Part shown: piece after piece, positions 11,945 to 22,430 of the stretch
Layout of the letters: every line of letters starts with the position of its first letter
Position numbering within the stretch: the stretch's first letter is position 1
NCBI GenBank assembly: GCA_003991915.1
Contig: RQTK01000173.1
Coordinates: forward strand, 1 to 64,000
Origin: Elysia chlorotica
Lineage: Eukaryota > Mollusca > Gastropoda > Plakobranchidae
DNA: 64,000 bases
Reading direction: 5' to 3'
The notes under the pieces: generated by a model
Seen by the model: only the letters and a program-made list of their open reading frames with translations
What the model was told of the DNA's origin: nothing
Database searches by the model: none
Program-made: the position numbers and the translations under genes

Positions 11945-12620
11945 TCATAATGTCAAACCTACACAACTTTGCTTCTAACTCAATTTTTACAACATTGAGA
12001 AGACAAAGTAAATATCTAGCATGCTTCTATCTATACTGTACATCTAGAAACTCAGATAAATTTATAATGGTCACCAGAAGACAATTAAATTTTTTTTTCA
12101 CAAACTTCAGAATTACCTGCCGAACTTCAAACTACCATAACTTTGCTTCTAATGCATTTTTTAAAATAATTTTTGCACCGTTGCGAAGTTAAAAAACAAT
12201 CTTCATCTTTTCTTCTTATGGTTTAGCTTTAGAGACACAAATGAACCTAAAAAAATCTGAAATTGTACATCAAAGTTTTTTTGAGTGTTTTTTTCACGCA
12301 ATTCAAAATAAAGTACCATAATTCAAAGTGTCATAACTTTGCTTCTAATGCATATTTTTCAATAATTTTTGCATCATTGTGAAGATAAATAAATATTCTT
12401 TCTTATTTCTTCTTACACTTAGGCTCTAGAGACACAAATAAATATTGAAATTGTCACCCGAAGGCAAGTTTTACTTTTTCGATGTTTTTTTTCTATCGGA
12501 TCAAATTTTTCAATTTGCCATAAAATGTGTTGTACTTGATATTTTTTAAAACGGTTTTCACCATAAAATAGATAAATAAATTCCCTTTATTTCATTCACA
12601 TACTCTTTGGGTATTCATTG
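11945..12620 (+). repeat. Degenerate tandem repeat, period ~170-196 bp
   Basis: The landmark CAtAACTTTGCTTCTAAtgC occurs at about 11,964, 12,136 and 12,332. Each is followed by a region resembling AATTTTTGCAxCxTTGxGAAG, then an AT-rich stretch. GAGACACAAATxAA follows at 12,233 and 12,429. A weaker fourth unit may start near 12,520. Sequence has drifted heavily between units and there is no coding potential. Confidence 0.65.
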
Positions 12621-12624
12621 TACA

Positions 12625-13338
12625 GAAAATGGTCTAATTTGGATCCAAAGAAGGCATTAGCCGAAAAAAAACGAAAAAAAAACAAACTCAAACTTGCCTA
12701 ATCTTATAAAAACTTTTTATGTAAAATTTTTACTGTCAAATAAACATCATAATCTGAAAGTTCATTCTTTTCTCTTTTCAAAAATGTATACTTTTGTTAT
12801 TGTGCCGTTTATGGTTGTTTGTAAATCAGAACTTTTATTAGGTACCCTACCAAAAATTTCTTGCTCTCAGCCACTAGGCCTAAAATGTACATTGTATTTT
12901 TGTAAAACAACCCCTTCTTCGCGAAACAGGTCGGGCACTGCCCACCCTGCCCAAAGGCACCAGCCGCCCTTGGTTGTCGCCATTGTCAGTGGGCTACAAT
13001 TTACTACCCTAGTTTAGTCAGAATATTTGGGTTGTACATTATGCTAGCTGTGGGTGTTGTAAACGCGTAAAACATTAGTAATTTTATCACCTAGACTAGC
13101 CCTACACACGTACGTATTGGTACGCTTTTTTATAATGGACTAGTGCTGACTAATTCGACAGTATCGTACAAACTGTGGCTGGTATGAAATATCATGAAGT
13201 ATTAAAACATGAGGGGTGATAAATTTTCCATATTTCATTACAAGAAAAACGTATTGTGGTAATGGCTGTTGCTTTACTTACAAAGCTTCTTTAGAGGGAA
13301 TCTACGTTACAATCATCATGCGACCTATGAAGCTTATC
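12625..13338. other. No gene seen
   Basis: AT-rich sequence. An open frame of 107 codons at 12,694-13,017 shows no recognisable domain and lacks splice or codon-use support, so it is not called. Confidence 0.4.
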
Positions 13339-13339
13339 A

Positions 13340-14250
13340 AAGGGTGTTTTATCTCTTCGTGATTCCACGTTTTCGCTTTACCTCTATACCAGTTACAAAA
13401 CCCACATCCTGCCTTTTTACCAGTTAGACTACACACATACAACCCATTGTCATAAAAATAGGGTAGCTTACTCTTTTATGCCGCAAGGTGGTTAGTTAAA
13501 TCAAGATTATTGTTGCTTTTTTAGAGTAAAATGGTCGTGCTTCACAATCTGACAAAATTTGGTTTTTATCTATGCACTAACAAGAATCATTGAAATTAAT
13601 ACGCCCACAATCTGTCCTGATAGGCTACCTACTTTGGAGAATTCGTGTAATCATATTCACTAAATGTATACGTTAAATGAATAGCCCATATTGAGTAATA
13701 ACTAATAATCATGTAATGGATCCTTTCGATTTTTGTATAACCTTTATCGACAACAAAATTTGGCACATGCAAAGCTCATCTTACTTGCGCCTCTCTTTTG
13801 CTGTCCGTTATTCGTTTAAGTTCATCATTAAATAACACCTGCATTAAATGAAGTAATAACAATGAGAATTTAACACAGAAAAAAAATACAGATACATGTA
13901 CTCAAATGAATAAAACCATTAGATTTTTCTTTTGGAAAAAGTCGATGAACTAAGTCAAAATGGATTTGTCCGTCCAACTAATGAGATCAATTCAAATCTT
14001 TTTTTTTTGTTTGCTTCAACACTAAGATTGGCTGTTTAAGTTGACCTACCGTATTACACTAAAAATTATGGAATCAACCCAAAAAAAATACATACATACA
14101 AATACGTTATCGTGCACAGTAAATGACCAATACAATGAAAAAAAGCTCATTGGTGGTCGCTATTGTAGGTCGTTGGTGAATAGTGATAATTTACGTTGAC
14201 TCAGACACATTATCTTGTCAACTTTAACAAAATAATTCTTAGATATCCTT
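13340..14250 (+). repeat. Local duplication, copy 1
   Basis: This segment is paralogous to 15,590-17,400. Shared landmarks are ATTCCACGTTTTC, GGGTAGCxxACTCTT, TGATAGGCTAC, ATTTTTGTATAACCTT, GCAAAGCTxxTCTTA and, at the end, AATACGTTATCxTGCACAGT. Copies are diverged (roughly three in four identical by eye) and the right-hand copy is interrupted by later insertions. Confidence 0.65.
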
Positions 14251-14284
14251 TGTTGAAAGGCAAAAAATTTACTGTATTAATTTA

Positions 14285-14413
14285 AGAATATATAACGTGC
14301 AGTACCGGTTAGGAACTACCGATTCTGAGTTTAGCGCAATAGATAAATATTAGAAAATTTTTGACACCGGTGCTCTCTGGAGAGTTTTATTAAGATAATT
14401 GGCGATTTTATAA
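14285..14413 (+). repeat. Microsatellite-anchored repeat D, copy 1
   Basis: The segment GGAACTACCGATT...GCAATAGAT...GACAC...TGGCGATTTTxTAAGTAT leads straight into a trinucleotide array. The same segment leads into another trinucleotide array at 52,940-53,024. It is probably the 3' end of a transposable element whose tail seeds microsatellites. Confidence 0.6.
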
Positions 14414-14434
14414 GTATTATTATTTTTATTATTA

Positions 14435-14498
<64 letters not shown>
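14414..14498 (+). repeat. (ATT)n microsatellite abutting the assembly gap
   Basis: Nearly pure ATT repeat up to the first N. The array probably continues into the gap. Confidence 0.95.
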
Positions 14499-14700
14499 NN
14501 NNNNNNNNNNNNNNNNNNNNNNNNNNNNNNNNNNNNNNNNNNNNNNNNNNNNNNNNNNNNNNNNNNNNNNNNNNNNNNNNNNNNNNNNNNNNNNNNNNNN
14601 NNNNNNNNNNNNNNNNNNNNNNNNNNNNNNNNNNNNNNNNNNNNNNNNNNNNNNNNNNNNNNNNNNNNNNNNNNNNNNNNNNNNNNNNNNNNNNNNNNNN
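14499..14700. other. Assembly gap (run of N)
   Basis: About 202 N bases separate an (ATT)n array from a (TTC)n array. The gap most likely reflects unresolved microsatellite, and its true length is unknown. Confidence 0.99.
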
Positions 14701-14784
14701 TTCTTCTTCTTCTTCTTCTTCTTCTTCTTCTTCTTCTTCTTTTTCTTCTTCTTCTTCTTCTTCTTCTTCTTCTTCTTCTTCTTC
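14701..14784 (+). repeat. (TTC)n microsatellite
   Basis: Pure TTC repeat with a single interruption. The lysine-rich translation across it and the gap is an artefact. Confidence 0.95.
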
Positions 14785-15505
14785 AAGAGGGGAGAAGGAG
14801 TCTGAGGAGGGAGGCCCAGCCTACCAGGCTGGGATGTTTTAGGCTCAATTTTGTAAATAGAGTGTAAATTATGTCTTTTTCATATGCCAAACTTTCAAAT
14901 GCGATTTTCTCAAAACTTACTTTTTTGCGCTAAAAATCTATCTCCTCCAAACCTTACAGAGCGATTGCTCTAAATTTTTGTATTGTGCTAGTGATTTATG
15001 TAATAAACATAATAATAATATAATATCTCTATATGGTGAACTAAAAAAATTTGTATAAAAAAATTATTCAAGTAGCCAAAATCCGCTCTATTATGTTGTA
15101 GTCATTGTGTATGCACGTTCCTGCTAAGTTTCGAAAAGTTTTGTTTATAAATGTAGAACCAGATAGATTTTGAAAATCGGCCTTTTTATGAACCAAAATC
15201 CAATATGGCGGCGTTGATGACAACCAGAAAAAAAGTGTTTTATACATATTCCGAGGTGCTGAATCTGATGGTTACAGTTAAAAACAGATATAATGGATAT
15301 TGTAGAAAATCACCCTCAGGACCCGCCCCTCCCCTTAACTGACTTGAACAAGAGCACCAACCTCTTTGACAATTTATCACTTGTGCAATTAATTCTTGCT
15401 AACTTAAACAGCCAAATTAACCATGAAACTTGAAAGCAGCTTTTTTTCATTTTGGTGATATATGTGCAGCAAGTTACAAACATCGCATTTAAAACAATGC
15501 TGCAC
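14785..15505. other. No gene seen
   Basis: Noncoding sequence after the microsatellite. The first ~60 bp (GAGGAGGGAGGCCCAGCCTA...) is GC-rich and may be the end of a retrotransposon whose tail is the TTC/GAA array, but no protein is readable. The rest is AT-rich. Confidence 0.4.
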
Positions 15506-15507
15506 AT

Positions 15508-15645
15508 ACCTTAAGATACATATGACAGAACGTCGACTGAAACATTTAAAGGAATGGACTGTCGAGATAAGACTTTTCCTGGTTTACGCACTTGCGACTA
15601 AAGAAACTAATTCCACGTTTTCACTTTATTTTTATACAAGTTGAA
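15508..15645 (+). repeat. ~140-bp direct repeat, copy 1
   Basis: Nearly identical (only a few differences by eye) to 16,499-16,636. Shared words include CCTTAAGATACATATGACAG, AAAGGAATGGACTGTCGAGA and TACGCACTTGCGACTAAAG. Confidence 0.85.
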
Positions 15646-16190
15646 ATGCCATAACAATGGGGTAGCCGACTCTTGTATGCCACAATGTGGTTGATTAAAT
15701 GAAGATCATTAATTTTGTTTTATTTAAAAATTTTAATTGAAATGGTAATGACCAAATTTGTTTGTATTGTTTTTTAACAAAAGATATCATTGTCTAATTG
15801 GGAAGAATCATTGGACCTAGTACGTCCAAATCTGGTCATGATAGGCTACTTACTTCCGAAAATTCATGTATTCATCATATAAATAAATAACCTGTATTAA
15901 GCAAAAACTAATATTCATATAACGGACCCCTTCCATTTTTGTATAACCTTCATAGAAAAGAACGTTTTTGCACGTGCAAAGCTTCTTATCCTACCTGCAC
16001 CTCATTTTGTCGCCCATTATTCACATCAATTAAATATTAACAATGACGATTTGACAGAGAAAACACAATAGAATTACAAATTCATGTACGGAAATGAATG
16101 AGACCACTATGATTTTTCTTTTAGAAAGTCCATCAACTGAGTCAAAACCAGTGTGATTAATTCTAATCTTTTTTTTTTTTTAACGCTAAT
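15590..16190 (+). repeat. Local duplication, copy 2
   Basis: Paralogue of 13,340-14,020, aligned through GGGTAGC, TGATAGGCTACTTACTT, ATTTTTGTATAACCTTCAT, a GCAAAGCTTCTTATC-like block and a poly-T end. Further similarity resumes near 17,330-17,360, after the inserted inverted-repeat element and SINE. Confidence 0.65.
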
Positions 16191-16379
16191 ATTATTTAAC
16201 AAGCTGGGTTCCCCGTTCATACGAACAGATTGATAACAGTGGAATAGCATGTACGCCGATTCTTTTTTGAAAGGGGAACTTTTAGACTACTTGCCATCAG
16301 TTAATACAATTTTTGCTTCCTCCTTTTAATACACCAGTAATCCGATCTAGAAAGTTACGCTAGCGCTAGTACTACTGCT

Positions 16380-16795
16380 GCTAATGATATGATAATAAAG
16401 AGAAGAATACGCACAACTTAGCAACTGAGGGACACAACTAGAAATTATAGAAAAAATACATGTATACGTTTCGCCTTTAATGGCTTCGTCAATACATACC
16501 TTAAGATACATATGACAGAACGTCAACTGAAACATTTAAAGGAATGGACTGTCGAGATAAGACCTTTCCTGGTTTACGCACTTGCGACTAAAGAAACTAA
16601 TTCCACGTTTTCACTTTATTTTTATACAAGTTGAAAAGCCCACCCTGCCTTTTCACCTTAGACTACACGATTATTGACGAAGCCATTAAAGGCGAAACGT
16701 ATACATGTATTTTTTCTATAATTTCTAGTTGTGTTTGATTTATTGTGTCCCTCAGTTGCTAAGTTGTGCGTATTCTTCTCTTTATTATCATATTA
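16380..16795. mobile_element. Inverted-repeat element (arms ~110-120 bp) enclosing a copied segment
   Basis: The left arm (about 16,385-16,498) and right arm (about 16,672-16,795) are reverse complements, sharing TACGTTTCGCCTTTAATGGC, then TTCGTCAATA, and at the outer ends GCACAACTTAGCAACTGAGG. The right arm has a ~10-bp insertion. The interior (16,499-16,670) is a near-identical copy of 15,508-15,640 plus a few bases that match the older duplicate at 13,390-13,430. It looks like a MITE or hairpin element, or an inversion-type duplication. No target duplication was confirmed. Confidence 0.65.
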
Positions 16796-17156
16796 TTCCT
16801 ATTACTTGCGCACATGCATCTACTGTTAGGTCCTTAGCAACTGAGTAGGTGTGCTCTTGATTCCTTTTTGGATACATTTTTATATTGCTGCTAATGATAG
16901 ACAGATTTCACCCCTTGAATCCAATAATTTTGGAAAGTATGAAACCTTATAACATCCAAATAATTATGTGTTCTGTAAAAGTGTTAAATAATCTTATATT
17001 TGCTTTAAGTTAACAATTTTTTTTTCTAATTTAATGTCAAATGTACCCTGTAAAACTGTTCTGTTTAAAGAAAGTCTGTTTTCACTCACACTTAGTAAAT
17101 AAATTAAGAACTTGGAATATCAGAATAATCTCAATAGTTGCTATTCAACTGAAATT

Positions 17157-17310
17157 TTGTTCTAGCCGGTCACATTATACTAACACCGAGCCAACCAGTT
17201 ACACTTACAGGGGACAAATGTCGGACCAAAAAAAAAAAGCCAATCGTGGGGTTCGAACCGGACATCCTGATTTGAAGAGACCAACGCTCTACCACACCTA
17301 ATCAATGAAA
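17157..17310 (-). mobile_element. tRNA-derived SINE, type-1 head (5' part)
   Basis: Read on the minus strand, GGTAGAGCGTTGG (A-box-like) and GGTTCGAACCCC (B-box) form a tRNA-like head. A T-run follows, then the body piece CGACATTTGTCCCCTG and GGCTCGGTGTTAGTATAATG. The element is cut off after the first part of the shared body. Several relatives lie elsewhere in the window. Confidence 0.8.
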
Positions 17311-17314
17311 ATCA

Positions 17315-18075
17315 TTGATAAAGAGAGAAATACATAAAAATACGTTATCTTGCACAGTAAATTAAAAAAAGGGTCATTGATCGTGAAAATACGACAGTTT
17401 TTGCAAATCCCCAATTGCGTTGGAGGTGTACAGGAGTTAATGAAGAATTCAGTTGGGACAATCTAATGCACCACGAGCATAAGTCAAATTCGCCAATGAT
17501 GTTGGTGCGCTCGTTCAGTTACTTAAAGATACGGAAAATAGTTTTTAACAGTCCAGACATCGAGCAGCCAGCTGTAGTTCAAAGTAGGCGTCCAGGACCA
17601 GTATGACAAGTGCATGACCGAGCGTGTAATAGAGCTTTTACATTATTTCGGTCGACCACCACTAAGACCTCCATTGAAAACAAAACGAACCATTATATCA
17701 TTTATACGACTGATTTTGTTCTCAAGCTCAATGTACATTGTTAATTAGTCTAACGGTGGAGGTGAGAACAGGCTTGTCAAATATTGTTCGGAATACTTTC
17801 GTTTGGAAAGGTCCTGCGCAACAAGTAAAGAGGTTTTATTGGTTGATGTCCTTATGATGACAAAACAAATGAATGAGCCAAAAGTATGGTCATCGCTCAA
17901 GTTTGCGGAGCTAGGAAGCCTGATGTTCCCGACTGGAGCTGTGGCGACAATGGCTCAAGGAAAGAGATGACTCGGGACGGATCCGTTAAAGACGCCGACA
18001 GTAAAGAAGCACGGAGGCGTGAATCGGGAGTCGCTTTTCATCGTAAAGTTTTTTCCAAAAATTGTTCAGCTTGTT
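17315..18075. other. No gene seen
   Basis: Contains the end of the local duplication near 17,330-17,370. Open frames at 17,415-17,606 and 17,886-18,176 on the plus strand match no family I recognise. The second overlaps the tail of a LINE in opposite orientation. Confidence 0.4.
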
Positions 18076-18790
18076 TGAACTTGACTTACTTGACTTACTT
18101 GCCTTTCGCATCCTGGTCATCAGATCGGGACGCCTCAGCAATCTCTGCAATGTGCTTGGTGAATAATCTCCATTGATCACGTTCCTGTGCTAGTGAATGT
18201 ATGTGGTTCAAGTCTTGAGTCGTTTTCAGTGAAAGATTGTGGGTGCGTGATAGGTCTTTGTTGAGGATCACTGGTAGGGTTGTAGTTGGTCTTCCCCTAA
18301 ATCACTTTTCGAAGCGGGTGAAGTATAACTCCATGGCCTTGTTCGCTGGTATATCTTTATCTCTGCGCAAAATATGGCCGAATAGGCGACAACGGCTTTC
18401 TACTGGGTGGATAAAGGTTTTTCGTTGCATTTTTGTATAGCGATTCGTTGGAAATTTTTGTTGGGTAGTGGATGTTTAGGACTTTTCGTAGTTGTTTCCG
18501 GTGGAAAGCGTCAATTTGTTTCAGTTCGGTCTGTGTCAGTGCCCAAGTTGCACAATTGTATGTTAGTATAGACCTGACTAGTGCTTTGTATGGTTTTATT
18601 TTAGTGTTTTGATTAATTTTGTCTTTTCCTATCCAGATGTTCTTCAGTTTGTGTAAGGCAACGTTCGATAGTTGTTTTCTTCTCTCTACATCCTCCCTGT
18701 CGCCAATCAGTGATCCAACCTTTTTTGTTGATCTCCAAGATTCTGCATTTTTACTTAGGAGTGTCTTCTCAGTTTGAACGGCTTATACAT
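18075..18790 (-). mobile_element. LINE 3' region (RT C-terminus)
   Basis: On the minus strand, pieces such as RCRLFGHILRRDKDIPA, FRGRPTTTLPVILNKDLSRT and AQERDQWRLFTKHIAEIAEA then SRSDDQDAKGK match the C-terminal segment of many invertebrate LINE polyproteins. The segment upstream (toward 18,790) is degraded, with stops. The coding part ends near 18,100 next to short repeats of TTGACTTACT on the plus strand, which probably form the LINE's 3' tail. Confidence 0.8.
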
Positions 18791-18929
18791 TTCTGCTTCA
18801 AATGATTAGCATTGCATTTTTACACGAAAATCATTTACACTTGTAATTTTGAACGGTCCTTTCCACTAACTAAGAATCTTCAACTCTGTCGCAGGTTCAT
18901 GATATATATTCCTAAATACTTACTGACTT

Positions 18930-19420
18930 CCTTGGTTCACAGTTGACGAGCACTATGAACCGGTACCTGAATACTGCTTCCGTACAGTATCTCGAACGGA
19001 TTAAAGCGAGGACACGTCTCTATGCGCAAAGTGCAGCGGATAAATAAAACGATGCCACTGCCCAGGTTGCTTCGCGCAAAATCACCGAAGTTCAAAGTTC
19101 CATACAAACGCTTCACACGACTATAATTGCTCATGAGGTGATATGGTATCGTTAATGTTTGACTAACTCCATGTACTTCTTTTATGCAACCCTACATAAA
19201 CTGTGTCCCATGATCTCTCAGGAGTACTTCAGGAACTCCAGTGCAGATATCGTGGCATAATCCGCCAATATCAGGATGTGGTAATGTCTCGCTTCGCTGA
19301 GTGGCGATATAAGGCCAACAATATTCACTGTCACAAGTTTGAAAGGCTCATCAAAAAAGGGGACTTTCTTTAGAGCTCCCATCTTCACTGTCTTCATACC
19401 TTAACGAAAACCCGACAGCT
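18930..19420 (-). mobile_element. Ty3/gypsy-type integrase fossil
   Basis: On the minus strand the remains of an integrase core are readable, with VPEVLLRDHGTQF-like and FNPFEILYG-like blocks typical of Ty3/gypsy pol. The piece is broken in several places. No flanking long terminal repeats were found. It is an old, partial copy. Confidence 0.75.
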
Positions 19421-19424
19421 GAGA

Positions 19425-20082
19425 AGCTTGTATTTTAAAACCACTTTTCGATTGAAACAAATTTAACAAAAAACGTTAGCTTTTAAAAATGAAATTTTCA
19501 TTGCCGATGAAAACACGTTTAAAGTGTCGACGTGTAGAAAGCCTCCTACACGCATGGGTGCAAGTTCGCCAGCTGTGGCCGGCATGCCGGCCAATCCTGA
19601 TCCCGCCGGTTGGCCGGCAGATAGAAAAAAAAATTAATTTCGAAAAAAATCTCGGACGATTTTAACTGAAAATAATAATCAAACGCGTTTTCGGTTTTGC
19701 GGTCTTATTGAACAAAAGGTAGAATAATCGACATGCCGATAGATTAATTGCGTTTTGTATACTATATACTCCTTGTTGTATATCGATACTTAATTTAATA
19801 AGAGATTTGAGCATTGACTCATTCACTCTAGTTTATGAATGAATGAAACATCGGATTCCCAGTTTCCCACCGCCCACTGAGTCCACAGCGTGTAGTTCGT
19901 AGCTAGCGTTCTCACATGCGTTTACGACTTGATTTCTTTCCACGTCCTCGTCATCAATACATGCGATTGCGTGTACATCGTAGACATCTTGGGCCTTTTT
20001 TTATTAAATGAATTATTTGGTTTTGATCCCAGATGGTATTATTGTGCATTACTATTGAACATAGCTGCCAACTAGTACGTAG
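19425..20082. other. No gene seen; GC-rich palindromic patch near 19,565-19,620
   Basis: A short GC-rich patch (GGCCGGCATGCCGGCC and GCCGGTTGGCCGGC) sits in otherwise AT-rich noncoding sequence. No gene was recognised. Confidence 0.45.
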
Positions 20083-20683
20083 AAGGGCTTAGCTACACCA
20101 AACTAGGTCAAGCGTCGGTCGACGTTAACATATGACAAAGTTGTCGATCCTGGTACAAGTGCCCAAGCAACACAGATGCCAACCGAAGCATGTGATGCCA
20201 GGATCAAAGTTCAGCGGTCAGCGGGGAATCGCTCTTCGCACATACTCGCGAGCCTAGATTCTGGCTTGGCCATGTATCTAGGTTAAATTGTGCCCAGCGG
20301 TTATGCGATTAGCTAACATTTCAAATATTTAAAAAACTACGCTGCTTTCATATATCATTTTTATTGTGACCTTATTTGATTACTATCTGAGACTAAATAT
20401 ACTACTTGGGTCTATACTTATGAAGGCATTCGGGAGAAAAGTGTGTTTAAAGTTTTAAATCTAGAGCCGGAAAACAATGGCGGTCGTCCAACACAGACTG
20501 TCACAGATCAAGTTTTGCCTCCCCGTAGCAAAACACAGAAACCGTCGTACGGCGACGGAAGCTGTTAATCGTCGTACGACAGCCAAACTATGTCCAGGAA
20601 CGAATAACCACTAAAAATGGATCTCGGCATATTGTCTGTGTCTGTCCTGGATGCATGTATGAGTTGGTATATCTTCAGATTAA
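20083..20683 (+). repeat. Dispersed repeat B, copy 2
   Basis: Same orientation and order of landmarks as 5,088-5,684, with a small additional insertion (GGCTTGGCCATGTATCTAGG) absent from copy 1 and a local rearrangement near GTCGTACGGCGACGG. Confidence 0.8.
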
Positions 20684-20689
20684 TACGTA

Positions 20690-21915
20690 CTTAGTACGTA
20701 TTTGACCTCCCGAGTACGTCCGTCCGTATCTGGTTGAACAAATACGTATTTGACGGTGTTCAGCTTAAAATCGGGTGTCCCGTCGATCGCTCAGTACTTG
20801 CTACCATTTTCGACAATAACGCCAGGTTAGCCCAGGCGTTAACTAGTCCTACGCTTCGTGGCACTGGGGTCGGTCGAGTCTCCAGTAGATTCACTTGTGG
20901 TTTTTTTCGGTAAAAAATGCGGTAAATAGTGTACCACTATATCGGCAATTATGATTCCGCCCGCGATCTGTCCTTCCTGGATTACTGCTGCTAGGCAGAG
21001 AGTTTGTTTCCAAGAATCCAGCTTTGGGGCGATCAGTTAGACTGATTTAGACTTTAAACCATCTTCGCAGACTGATTTAAACTATAGTATAAACCGTCTT
21101 CGTTGTCAAGCACCGGTCCGCTCACAGTTCTTACTCTCGCACGATCAGATAAACAATTTCGCATTTTTCAGTGCTAGGCACAATCGCTGCCACTCTTTCA
21201 AACAGACAGACATTCACACACACACGCACATCCCCGTTGGGCGGCGCACTATTGCATTTGCTCAAAGATGTTACATACTGTACAAGCTCTTTTGTCCACT
21301 CTTGTTGGTTATTGTATGTATGTTCAAATATCAAGAACCCGATTATTCAAAAAACGAGAAATTAAAAAAAGCATTTATTCCCGGGTTAAATTATTTAAAT
21401 TCTCTTCACAGCTTTCACTTCTCTATATAAATCTTGCTTATATATCCGTTATCGTCATCGGGATTCGGGAACATAGATCTTAGCTTAATCCAGATCTGAT
21501 AACCCAAACGGATTATTGCTGTTGCAACTCTAGCCAAACCGATGCCACCTTTTGTGTCGTATCACAGTTGGTGGTTTAAAAAGCGTTAGAATTATTGTTA
21601 AAACTTTTTGTTCTTAATGATCCTTTTAATGGCCTATATGGACATCATGATTTTCGATCATTTTCGTACTACGATCTTTTCGGGGACTCCCGATTTGCGG
21701 TATTCCCCGTTAAATTGCCGATGGAAGACATGCCTCTAAACAAACCTATCTGTCGTTCCGAAGCGACACTACATCTCCTGAAGGTGGATCGAGATCTAGA
21801 TCTAGACTGTAGCTTTATATTCTAAATGTAATTGATGTCCGATGGTATAGATCTAAATCTGATTCTGTGATATAGATCGGGAACTAGATAGTTGACCTTG
21901 AGGGGCGAACTCACT
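20690..21915. other. No gene seen
   Basis: Starts with repeated ACGTATTTGACxxxCGxGTACG words near 20,690-20,760. Open frames of 60-76 codons follow on both strands without recognisable domains. The frame at 21,595-21,825 has no ATG at its start and no similarity I recognise. Confidence 0.4.
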
Positions 21916-21919
21916 CAAA

Positions 21920-22000
21920 TGTAGGTGCCTAGTTCGAGTCCGCAGACAGGGCAAATTAAATGTCGGATTTGTCCCCTACTTGTTGGTTCAGTCAATGACA
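21920..22000 (+). mobile_element. SINE fragment (type-1 head end and body start)
   Basis: AGTTCGAGTCCGC (B-box-like) is followed by ATGTCGGATTTGTCCCCTAC and TTGTTGGTTCAGTCAATG. This matches the same stretch of the SINE at 17,157-17,310 in plus orientation. Only about 80 bp remain. Confidence 0.55.
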
Positions 22001-22004
22001 ATTG

Positions 22005-22430
22005 GTGTTAGTTCCAATTGCTTTGGGCATGCTAGAAAGCTTAAATTCTTTAATCAGCCGTCTTGAAAATTTTTACCTGGATATTGCTCACGTGGTGTTT
22101 CTGACACTAAAGACGAAAATCTACAAACAATAACTAATTTAAAAAAAACACTAAACAAACCACACACAATAGGGAAAAAAACGTATTTAGTAAATTTAAA
22201 ATACTAATTACTATTCCTTGGTGCAGTTTTATCAATATTGATAGCTCGGCCATCGAATAGGTTTGCAGAGACTAATCGCGCTAAAAATCTGTATTTGCTT
22301 TCTCAAAAGTTGGCATCTATGCTATTACTTTGTATAGGGGTGTTTTATTCGTGTTTACAGACACGTATCTAGTCTAGATGTAGGTGTAATAAACGAGTAT
22401 CGACACGTCTTTACATTTGTTTGTTTTTTT
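22005..22430. other. No gene seen
   Basis: AT-rich noncoding sequence preceding the LINE 5' region. Nothing recognised. Confidence 0.4.

Noticed and set aside
14331-14786. Lysine/isoleucine-rich open frame of 151 codons
   Set aside because: It spans the N gap and two microsatellites; it is not a real coding region.
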